Shown one piece after another: positions 9,542 to 15,647 of a DNA stretch of 38,290 nt (positions are counted from its first letter, which is position 1; each line of letters starts with the position of its first letter). This DNA comes from an uncultured Prevotellaceae bacterium (lineage in GTDB: Bacteria > Bacteroidota > Bacteroidia > Bacteroidales > Bacteroidaceae): positions 1-38,290 of the forward strand of contig CACWSX010000041.1 of assembly GCA_902763615.1 (NCBI GenBank), written 5' to 3'. Both the position numbers and the translations under genes were made by a program. A model generated the notes under the pieces. The model did no database searches. It was not told the origin of the DNA and worked only from the letters and a program-made list of their open reading frames with translations.

Positions 9542-10795
9542 ATGAAAACAAAGCGAATACTCTCCTTATTGTTTATGTTGCCCTTGGCAGCTGTTGCCCA
9601 GCAGACCTTCACGGTCAGTGTTAGCAATTCATCAAAATCGGTTCGCAACGATGAGCCGGTCGTCATCAACATTGCCCCCTATGGCGACATCCGTTCAGCC
9701 CTCGTTACCGTCGACGGCCAGGAGATACCCTGCCAGCTCGACGACCTCAATCAGGATGAGACCTTCGACGAGCTCTGTTTCCTGGTCAATCTTCAGGGCA
9801 ACGAGAAGAAGCAGTACACCGTGACGCTCCTCACCGAGGGGGAGCCACGTCCCTACCCTGCTCGTGTCTTCGCAGAGATGGTGCTGAGTAACAGCAAGGA
9901 CAAGAACCTGAAGAAGAACCAGCAGAACAATTACATCGAGTCGATCACCGCTCGTGGCGATGCCGCCTACACCTATAATATCCAGCACCACCATGGTGTC
10001 GACTTCGAAAGCGAGCTCAATGGCATCCGCATCTATTTCGACGAACGGCAGACTCTCGACCTCTATGGCAAGTTCAAGAAACAACTGGAATTGAAAGAGA
10101 CGCAGTTCTATACCGACAAAGATCAGAAAGCAAAGGGCTACGGCAATGATGTGCTCTGGGTGGGACAGACCTTTGGTCTTGGTGCCTTCAGAGGGTGGAA
10201 CGGTAAGGAGCCCACACTAGTGGCGCCTGTCAGGAGCCGCACGCAGCGCATCATCTCTTATGGGCCGTTACGCACCATCGTCGAGGTCATCGACAAAGGC
10301 TGGCAACCACCAACACCCAACACCCAACACCCAACACCCAACACCCAACACCCAACACCCATCAACATGACACTTCGCTACACCCAATATGCTGGTCATC
10401 GCGATACCGATGTCGACGTGTTCTTCAACCGTCCTGTGGCCGACTACCAGTTCTCTACGGGCATCATCAACGTCAAGAACTCCGTCGAGTTCAGCGACAA
10501 GAAGGGTCTGCGTGCCTGCTGGGGTACTGACTGGCCATCAAACGATACCATCAACTTCAAGCGCGAGACCGTCGGTCTAGGCATCTACATCCCCATGAAA
10601 TATGTGCGCAGCGAGGAGCCGGCCAATAAGGATAATTATGCATACGTTGTCGGAACACCCGACAAGCACCTGCAATACAAGGTCATCTATTGTTCCGACA
10701 ACGAATCGTTCGGCTATCACAGTGCCAAGGAGTGGTTTGCGTTCCTGACGGAATGGAAGAAGGAAGTCGAAAAGCCTATTCAGGTAAAGTACTAA
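9542..10795 (+). CDS. Secreted DUF4861 family protein
   Basis: 417 residues from the ATG at 9542, chosen because a signal peptide (KRILSLLFMLPLAAVAQQ, cleavage after AVA) follows directly; the open frame extends 33 nt upstream but would bury that signal. The N-terminal part (TFTVSVSNSS...NDEPVVINI...VDGQEIPCQLDD) is typical of DUF4861, a family often found near polysaccharide-utilisation genes in Bacteroidetes; its activity is uncertain. Near residue 260 the reading frame runs through seven perfect CAACACC repeats encoding a low-complexity NTQHPTP stretch, which would insert into a beta-rich domain. The gene is convergent with the glycosyltransferase and overlaps its end by 20 nt. Confidence 0.8.
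   Translation: MKTKRILSLLFMLPLAAVAQQTFTVSVSNSSKSVRNDEPVVINIAPYGDIRSALVTVDGQEIPCQLDDLNQDETFDELCFLVNLQGNEKKQYTVTLLTEGEPRPYPARVFAEMVLSNSKDKNLKKNQQNNYIESITARGDAAYTYNIQHHHGVDFESELNGIRIYFDERQTLDLYGKFKKQLELKETQFYTDKDQKAKGYGNDVLWVGQTFGLGAFRGWNGKEPTLVAPVRSRTQRIISYGPLRTIVEVIDKGWQPPTPNTQHPTPNTQHPTPINMTLRYTQYAGHRDTDVDVFFNRPVADYQFSTGIINVKNSVEFSDKKGLRACWGTDWPSNDTINFKRETVGLGIYIPMKYVRSEEPANKDNYAYVVGTPDKHLQYKVIYCSDNESFGYHSAKEWFAFLTEWKKEVEKPIQVKY
10311..10360 (+). repeat. Seven perfect tandem CAACACC heptamers inside a coding region
   Basis: Seven contiguous identical 7-bp units (10311-10359) plus one further base, preceded by a degenerate unit (CAACCAC, 10304-10310). Three units make 21 nt, read as NTQHPTP repeats. 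Because 7 is not a multiple of 3, gain or loss of one unit would shift the frame of the DUF4861 gene. Confidence 0.95.
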
Positions 10796-11798
10796 AAGTT
10801 TTCCGTCCCTTCACATAATATTGCCAGAGCAGGGAGAACATCTTCCGCTCTGGTTTTTTATTGGCCACACGACTGGCCTGAATCGTCTTTCGGTCTGCCT
10901 CAAAATCCTTCCGCCACTGCTTGAAAGCGCGACGCGCACGGTAGATAGCCTTGAAATCGCCCAGGTTACGATTCAGGATCAGCGTTTCCCAGGCAGCCAG
11001 ATAGTCCAGCCACCAGCGCCAGCGCATCACCGCCTGTAGTTCCTCCTCAGGCAGACACTTATAAAGCATCGTCAGATTATTGCGGAAATTCAGGAAGGTC
11101 TTCATCGGATTGCTCTTTGGCAATGTTCCGCCACCAACGTGATACACATAACTATCTGGTACACACACAATTCTTCTTTCACGGATTCGCAGTCGCCAAC
11201 AGAGGTCTATCTCTTCATTGTGCGCAAAGAACCGTCCGTCGAGGCCACCGACCTCCCAATAGTCCTTCGAGCGAATCAGCAGTGCAGCGCCCGTCGCCCA
11301 ATGGCAGTCCGTCTGATGATCATACTGCCCGTTATCACGCTCCACCGTTTCAAAAATGCGGCCTCGACAGAAGGGATAACCCAGTCGGTCGATAAATCCT
11401 CCACTCGCGCCAGCATATTCAAATGCATCGCGATCATAGATACTAAGCAACTTCGGCTGGCAAGCAGCGATGTCCTGATGAGCATCCAACAGTTCCAACA
11501 TCGGTGTCAGCCAATGATGGGTTACCTCGATATCGGAATTCAGCAGAAGATAGTAGTCTGCCTCAATCTGATGCAAAGCCTTATTGTAGCCCTCAGCAAA
11601 ACCCCAGTTCTTTTCAAGTTCTATCAGCCTGACTTGTGGGAAATGCGTCCTCAGCATCGCCAGCGAATCGTCGGTCGAGGCATTATCCGCCACATAGACC
11701 GTAGCTTCATCCTGCGAATACTGCAACACGGAGGGCAAATAGGCTGAGAGCATCTTACTGCCGTTCCAGTTCAATATGACGATTGCCAGTTTTTCCAT
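10776..11798 (-). CDS. Family 2 glycosyltransferase
   Basis: 340 residues from the ATG at 11798 (MEKLAIVILNWNG); the open frame extends four codons upstream to 11810, but family members usually start at this strand. GT-A features: LAIVILNWNG (nucleotide-binding strand), YVADNASTDDSL, LLLNSDIEV (DXD-like position), WATGAALLIR and DLCWRLRIRERRI with an ED/ID-type acceptor region. The pattern is that of rhamnosyl- or related transferases of the WbbL type, cytosolic and acting on lipid-linked glycans. It lies 18 nt downstream of mtaB (6 nt if the upstream ATG is used), so the two are co-transcribed. Donor and acceptor cannot be read from the sequence. Confidence 0.9.
   Translation of the reverse strand: MEKLAIVILNWNGSKMLSAYLPSVLQYSQDEATVYVADNASTDDSLAMLRTHFPQVRLIELEKNWGFAEGYNKALHQIEADYYLLLNSDIEVTHHWLTPMLELLDAHQDIAACQPKLLSIYDRDAFEYAGASGGFIDRLGYPFCRGRIFETVERDNGQYDHQTDCHWATGAALLIRSKDYWEVGGLDGRFFAHNEEIDLCWRLRIRERRIVCVPDSYVYHVGGGTLPKSNPMKTFLNFRNNLTMLYKCLPEEELQAVMRWRWWLDYLAAWETLILNRNLGDFKAIYRARRAFKQWRKDFEADRKTIQASRVANKKPERKMFSLLWQYYVKGRKTFSTLPE
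10824..10859 (+). terminator. Terminator of the DUF4861 gene, inside the opposing glycosyltransferase gene
   Basis: CCAGAGC (10824-10830) pairs with GCTCTGG (10847-10853). After a bulged A, GGGAG pairs with CTTCC (one G-U) around an AACAT loop, and TTTTTT follows (10854-10859). It is a strong intrinsic terminator on the plus strand although the DNA is also minus-strand coding sequence. Confidence 0.8.
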
Positions 11799-11816
11799 AC
11801 GCGCGTACATTATTTA

Positions 11817-13187
11817 TTATATAAGGGAACAACGGAGCGCCTGCTTATCGTGCGTCAGCTCACCGAGCCTCACTTTCATAATCTGATTGTCCAACGCAGG
11901 ATCGGCCATCTGTGCTGGCAACTCCACCCGGATATAGTTCTTTGTGAATCCGTGCATCGCCTTGCCCCGAGGTGCTTTCTCAAACAGCACCTCAGCCTGT
12001 TGGCCAATATGTTTCTGATAGAAGGCGATGGTCTTCTCATCGCTCAGATCCAGCAACCGCTTCGAGCGCAGTTTCTTGTCCTGCTCACTCACGACATAGG
12101 GTATGCTCAGCGCAGAGGTGCCAGGTCGCTCTGAATAGGGAAACACATGCAGCTGCGTCACATCGAGCTCACTCAAGAACTGATAAGTCTCTTCGAAACA
12201 CTCAGGGGTTTCACCACGACAACCCACCATCACGTCGACACCGATAAAAGCATCGGGCATCACAGCCTTCACCTTATGGATCTTATCCGCAAACAACTGT
12301 CGGTCGTAGTGTCTGTGCATCAGCTTCAAAACCGTGTCGCTTCCGCTCTGCAAAGGGATATGGAAATGTGGCATAAAGGCCGGGCTCTTGGCGCAATAGT
12401 CAATCAACTCATCCGACAACAGATCGGGTTCCAACGAACTGATACGATAGCGACTGATACCCTCGACGGCATCCAGTGCCTTCACAAGATCCAGGAACTG
12501 CTCACCCGTCGTCTTACCGAAATCACCAATGTTCACACCCGTCAGCACAATCTCCTTGCCCCCTTCGCGAGCCGCCTCTTCAGCCTGTGCCACCAATGAG
12601 GCAATCGATGGATTACGACTGAACCCGCGAGCGTAAGGTATCGTACAGTAAGTACAGAAATAGTCGCAACCATCCTGCACCTTCAGGAAGAACCGCGTCC
12701 GATTACCCCTCGAACAACTTGGTGCAAACGTCTTGATATCCTTCGTCTTCTGACGGAGGATCAGGGGGACAGGTCCATGATTCTGCATAGAATCACGCGA
12801 CCTGTCCCCCTGATCCTCCGAACTCCATGCCTCCGACAGGAACTGTACCAAACTGGCCTTCTCATTCGAGCCCAGCACCAGACTTACGCCTTCTATTCCT
12901 GCGACCTCGTCGGCCTCCAGTTGAGCATAGCAGCCAGTCACCACCACGAAAGCACCAGGATGCTGACGAACCAGTCGACGGATGGCCTGACGGCACTTCT
13001 GATCTGCCACCTCCGTCACGCTACAGGTATTGATCAGGCAGATATCCGCCTTCTCCCCTTTATCAGCCGTTCTGACGCCCATATCTTGGAGCATCTTGCC
13101 GAAAGTAGAAGTCTCGGAGAAATTCAGCTTACATCCAAGTGTGAAATAAGCTGCCGTTTTACCCTGAAAGGCAGAAGTATCAATCAT
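11817..13187 (-). CDS. mtaB: tRNA t6A37 methylthiotransferase MtaB
   Basis: Radical SAM methylthiotransferase that converts t6A37 to ms2t6A37 in tRNAs reading ANN codons. The 456-residue protein has the N-terminal cluster cysteines (Cys19 in LGCKLNFSET, Cys55 in NTCSVTEVADQKCR, Cys86 in VVTGCYAQ), the radical SAM cysteines 174, 178 and 181 (DGCDYFCTYCTIP) and a C-terminal TRAM domain. NTCSVTEVADQKC is diagnostic for MtaB over MiaB or RimO. Residues about 123-145, in the linker between the first two domains, are encoded by an inserted palindrome that keeps the frame. A -7 box (TACCTTTG, 13223-13216) lies upstream. The glycosyltransferase follows in the same operon. Confidence 0.95.
   Translation of the reverse strand: MIDTSAFQGKTAAYFTLGCKLNFSETSTFGKMLQDMGVRTADKGEKADICLINTCSVTEVADQKCRQAIRRLVRQHPGAFVVVTGCYAQLEADEVAGIEGVSLVLGSNEKASLVQFLSEAWSSEDQGDRSRDSMQNHGPVPLILRQKTKDIKTFAPSCSRGNRTRFFLKVQDGCDYFCTYCTIPYARGFSRNPSIASLVAQAEEAAREGGKEIVLTGVNIGDFGKTTGEQFLDLVKALDAVEGISRYRISSLEPDLLSDELIDYCAKSPAFMPHFHIPLQSGSDTVLKLMHRHYDRQLFADKIHKVKAVMPDAFIGVDVMVGCRGETPECFEETYQFLSELDVTQLHVFPYSERPGTSALSIPYVVSEQDKKLRSKRLLDLSDEKTIAFYQKHIGQQAEVLFEKAPRGKAMHGFTKNYIRVELPAQMADPALDNQIMKVRLGELTHDKQALRCSLI
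12754..12820. repeat. REP-like palindrome inserted in frame in mtaB
   Basis: Two perfect 21-bp inverted arms (12754-12774 and 12800-12820) containing GGGGGACAGGT and its complement. A second 7-bp stem (TGATTCT / AGAATCA, 12778-12784 and 12789-12795) with a GCAT loop sits at the tip. The GGGGACAGGT core resembles REP palindromes linked to REP-associated Y1 (TnpA-REP) transposases in other bacteria; that link is from memory. It adds about 22 codons to mtaB without a stop. Confidence 0.85.
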
Positions 13188-13215
13188 ATCCCCAAATGTA
13201 TCATGTTTGCGAGCA

Positions 13216-13223
13216 CAAAGGTA
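13216..13223 (-). promoter_or_regulatory. -7 element of the mtaB operon
   Basis: TACCTTTG followed by TGC on the minus strand, about 28 nt before the mtaB ATG. The -33 region is T-rich without an exact TTTG. A perfect GTGCAA-AAA-TTGCAC palindrome (13271-13285) lies further upstream, between the divergent genes. Confidence 0.45.
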
Positions 13224-13392
13224 CTGTTTTTTTTCTAAAAAACGTGCATTTTTGGTATATTTTCATATTTGTGCAAAAATTGCACTATTTTTAACATTTC
13301 GTAATTGTCTAGTTTTCAGCAATTTACAAAAAAGTTACAAAAAAGACCTAAAAAAAAACAAAAAAAATGATACGCCGTATTAAAAAAATGTC

Positions 13393-13400
13393 TAACTTTG
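13393..13400 (+). promoter_or_regulatory. -7 element of the small secreted-protein gene
   Basis: TAACTTTG followed by CAGCG, leaving a leader of about 47 nt before the ATG at 13453. The upstream sequence is A-rich and has no clear TTTG. Confidence 0.5.
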
Positions 13401-13452
13401 CAGCGTTTTAATAAACAAATGATTGTTTTACAGATTTAAAAGCATTAGAAAA

Positions 13453-13599
13453 ATGAAGAAATTAGTATTTATGTTCGTAGCTGTTGCAGCTATCCCCGCT
13501 CAGGTTGACACCGACACTATCGAGGAGGTTGTTGATAGCGTTATCGACAGCATCGCTGCTGACACAGTTGCTGCTGACACAGTTGCAGCTGCTGAGTAA
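13453..13599 (+). CDS. Small Ala/Asp/Val-rich exported protein (48 residues)
   Basis: Forty-eight codons: a short Lys-led hydrophobic start (MKKLVFMFVAVAAIPAQ) followed by an acidic tail of repeated D-T-V and V-D-S-V units, including a 15-nt direct repeat that encodes AADTV twice. It is framed by a promoter -7 box upstream and a strong terminator 31 nt downstream, which supports a real single-gene transcript. It resembles short lipoproteins I recall from Bacteroidales (MKKL..., Cys, then Asp/Thr/Val-rich tail), but no lipobox Cys is present. It may therefore be secreted, or a version that lost the Cys segment. Function unknown. Confidence 0.7.
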   Translation: MKKLVFMFVAVAAIPAQVDTDTIEEVVDSVIDSIAADTVAADTVAAAE

Positions 13600-13630
13600 T
13601 TCGCAGAAAGAACAAATTGAGAGAATTTGG

Positions 13631-13673
13631 AGGCCGTTGGACGAGAGTCCAGCGGCCTTTTCATTTATCTTTT
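13631..13673 (+). terminator. Strong terminator after the 48-residue gene
   Basis: A 12-bp stem (13631-13642 with 13647-13658, one G-U pair) with a GAGA loop, followed by TTTCATTTATCTTTT. Confidence 0.88.
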
Positions 13674-13750
13674 CTCGTCATTATATTGTTACAACAAGTC
13701 ATTTTGTAACTGTCACTGATTATCCAGGCCCCATCTAACAAGGGGCACAA

Positions 13751-14050
13751 TTATTCCTCCTCAAACCAAGGCGAAGTCAGACCATACAGATAAAGCACCT
13801 TGTCTGAAACGTTGACGCCAAAGTGCTCGCTTTTCCATTTGTCTATCTCCTGAAGAATCAAGGCATTCAGTTCTGGAAACCTCTCCTTAACGATATCTGC
13901 GAACTTGAATCCGAACTCAAGCCTTTCCATCTTGCTTGAGCCAACGCTATCGCAAACCCTTTGGTAAAGTTCCATTGGAATCTCAATCCAAAGATCAATG
14001 CCAGAATACATAAAGAAAGATATCCTAAATCTGAAAGTACTCTCCGCCAT
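13751..14050 (-). CDS. Hypothetical protein, 99 residues
   Basis: I do not recognise this protein. From the ATG at 14050 it has 99 residues with mixed charged and hydrophobic composition, no signal peptide and no membrane segment (ends SPWFEEE). The ATG lies 1 nt after the TGA of the upstream leucine-rich-repeat gene, so translation is probably coupled. A GTG at 14059 overlapping that stop is an alternative start. The tight coupling suggests the two proteins work together or belong to one small cassette. Confidence 0.55.
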   Translation of the reverse strand: MAESTFRFRISFFMYSGIDLWIEIPMELYQRVCDSVGSSKMERLEFGFKFADIVKERFPELNALILQEIDKWKSEHFGVNVSDKVLYLYGLTSPWFEEE

Positions 14051-14051
14051 A

Positions 14052-14438
14052 TCAATCACGAAATACTATTTTTCCACCCTCCTGACCAAATATATAGTCA
14101 CCTATAACCTTGATGCTTCTTGGCACAGACAGCTCAAGATAGTCATCAATGCCCATAAACGCTCCATCGCAAATGGTAACTACACCATCTGGTACATAGT
14201 AATACTTACCAATCTTCGCAGATCCATTGGCACTTATCAGCCTTTGCCCCTCATTGGCATATGTCACGCCAAACTCGTCTTTCTCCGTCTCGCCTTCATC
14301 ATACCAATAGTCATTCACATCATATACCTCCTCCACGTATGGTCTGTCCCAATGGCAGAAATTTTCAACGGTATTTGGCATATTGTTAAACGTGTCCTCA
14401 GCAGCCTGAACGCTATACGACTCTGGCACATACAGCAT
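14052..14438 (-). pseudogene. Leucine-rich-repeat (LRR_5/BspA-like) protein, probably frameshifted
   Basis: The 128-codon frame ends with an LRR_5-like repeat: YYVPDGVVTICDGAFMGIDD then LELSVPRSIKVIGDYIF, the pattern of BspA-type surface repeats. Its first residues (MLYVPES) look like the end of another repeat unit. The first half of that unit (DKHAFDDCMMLE) is read just upstream, about 14439-14475, but in a different frame. I therefore see a single-frame break near 14436-14440 in an older, longer LRR gene. Alternatively, translation really starts at 14438 and this is a short repeat protein. No signal peptide is present in either reading. Confidence 0.5.
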
Positions 14439-14510
14439 TCAAGCATCATGCAATCATCAAAGGCATGCTTATCCGTCTCTTCACACCCCTCTAATATCTG
14501 ATAGCACATG

Positions 14511-14518
14511 CAAAGATA
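14511..14518 (-). promoter_or_regulatory. Probable -7 element of the LRR / hypothetical pair
   Basis: TATCTTTG followed by CATG on the minus strand, about 72 nt upstream of the ATG at 14438. An ATG at 14509 touches the box and is too close to be translated from this promoter. Confidence 0.4.
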
Positions 14519-14525
14519 CAAATAA

Positions 14526-14556
14526 TGGACGAAACGCCAATCATCCATTTCGTCCA
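14526..14556 (-). terminator. Candidate terminator of the DUF6169-like transcript
   Basis: A perfect 9-bp inverted repeat (TGGACGAAA / TTTCGTCCA) with a 13-nt loop, followed on the minus strand by TTATTTGTAT. It lies 32 nt after the stop of the upstream gene. It could equally be an operator, because it sits just upstream of the next -7 box. Confidence 0.35.
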
Positions 14557-14587
14557 CTTTATATATACAGCTATACTGACTACGGCT

Positions 14588-15082
14588 TTAATCAAAAATG
14601 AACGATATAGTATCTTCAAACTCCTTGATGACTTCAGGCAACCTGGGATTATCCTTACGAGATATGATAGCCATGAAGTTCATCTGACCTTCCATCTTTC
14701 CCTCTGCAGTTTGAATATAATATTTGTCATGGTGTTCATAAGTATTGAACCATCGTACAAACAGACGATCACGAAACGACTGCTTTTCGTCTCCAGTCTC
14801 TGTCACATAAAGCATCACATCATTATTCCTTTCAAAAAACTCCTCAACAATTGCAATTAGCGTCATTCGGAATTTGGGATCGAGCGGCGAACGCTTATGT
14901 TCTCGATTTGTAATATCAAGAGCATAGGCTCCACTTGGAACGAGGGAGAATTCTTCTTCCAAACTGATGTCGTATTCTACGCCATAATCTGTTCTGAAAT
15001 AGTAATGCTGAGGTTTGTCTTCTCTCTGCTTTACCGTATAGGGGGCATGCAGATTGATAATTTCCAATCTGAGCGTGTTCAT
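14588..15082 (-). CDS. DUF6169-like protein
   Basis: 164 residues from the ATG at 15082 (the frame is open to a TTG at 15091). The composition is soluble and acidic, with YYFRTDYGVEYDISLEE near the start, a central DPKFRMTLIAIVEEFF segment, and MLYVTETGDEKQSFRDRLFVRWF. This order fits DUF6169, a Bacteroidetes-specific family without known function; the assignment is from pattern memory. It follows a 44-codon gene by 27 nt and probably shares its promoter. No membrane segment or signal is seen, so it should be cytosolic. Confidence 0.65.
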   Translation of the reverse strand: MNTLRLEIINLHAPYTVKQREDKPQHYYFRTDYGVEYDISLEEEFSLVPSGAYALDITNREHKRSPLDPKFRMTLIAIVEEFFERNNDVMLYVTETGDEKQSFRDRLFVRWFNTYEHHDKYYIQTAEGKMEGQMNFMAIISRKDNPRLPEVIKEFEDTISFIFD

Positions 15083-15109
15083 AGTAAGCAAGATTTAAAG
15101 TGTTAGAAA

Positions 15110-15244
15110 TTAGTTATCGAAGAATCCTTGTTGACTCATTGCTTCCAACTCCATTCTTGCCTGCATCTGGCGCTCTTTCTTTCTGCGCATAAAGTCCTTG
15201 AATGCTGCACGGACCTCTTCACGGGTTCTTTTGATTTTTTCCAT
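15110..15244 (-). CDS. Small basic, helical protein (44 residues)
   Basis: Forty-four codons starting MEKIKRTREEVRAAFKDFM and ending QQGFFDN. The N-terminal 30 residues are rich in Lys, Arg and Glu and look like one amphipathic helix. A good promoter (TTG, 20-nt spacer, TATATTTG) lies 32 nt upstream and the DUF6169-like gene follows after 27 nt, which supports translation. I do not recognise a family. It could be a small partner or regulator of the downstream protein. Confidence 0.65.
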   Translation of the reverse strand: MEKIKRTREEVRAAFKDFMRRKKERQMQARMELEAMSQQGFFDN

Positions 15245-15275
15245 ATTCTATTTATTTAATGAAACGTTAACGCTG

Positions 15276-15306
15276 CAAATATAAGAATAATTTTGCAAAC
15301 TACAAT
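15276..15306 (-). promoter_or_regulatory. Promoter of the 44-residue / DUF6169-like pair
   Basis: On the minus strand TTG (15306-15304), a 20-nt spacer, then TATATTTG (15283-15276) followed by CAG, about 32 nt before the start codon. Confidence 0.6.
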
Positions 15307-15376
15307 CATTTTGAGCCGTATTTTTAGCGAAAGTTGGCTATTTTTCTTATTTTTAGCCACTTCGTATCGATTATTT

Positions 15377-15622
15377 CTAATAGATGCTGAGCACATCCCA
15401 GCTCTCAAAGCCGAGATAGCGGGCAATCACGTCAAGGGTTGAAATACGGGGCTCCCGTTCATCGTCGATAAAGCCCAACAGTCGTTTAAGCGTATTGACA
15501 CCAATATGCTCACCCGTCACCGATTCGATATCGAGTGCCAGATACTCGCAATCGCCAGAAAGCCTGAAATCCCTACCGGATTTCTGCTTCAACAGGTCTG
15601 TTACATATAGAGAGAGTTTCAT
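15377..15622 (-). CDS. Small HTH-like protein, 81 residues
   Basis: 81 residues from the ATG at 15622 (an upstream TTG at 15628 is less likely). The sequence CEYLALDIESVTGEHIGVNTLKRLLGFIDDEREPRISTLDVIARYLGFESWDVL, split here only by its two halves, matches a compact helical module common in Bacteroidetes regulators: a Cys-x-x-Leu helix, a T-LKRLLGF helix, and T-LD-IA-YLG-x-SW. It is probably DNA-binding, but other roles are possible. It starts 25 nt after the primase-helicase stop and is probably in the same transcript, so it is a candidate regulator of that gene or of the repeat-rich region upstream. Confidence 0.65.
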   Translation of the reverse strand: MKLSLYVTDLLKQKSGRDFRLSGDCEYLALDIESVTGEHIGVNTLKRLLGFIDDEREPRISTLDVIARYLGFESWDVLSIY

Positions 15623-15647
15623 AAGCAATCTATTTTTGATGATTCAT

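Noticed and set aside
10304-10360. Heptamer tract as a possible CRISPR-like or intergenic repeat
   Set aside because: The units are contiguous with no spacers and lie within an open coding frame.
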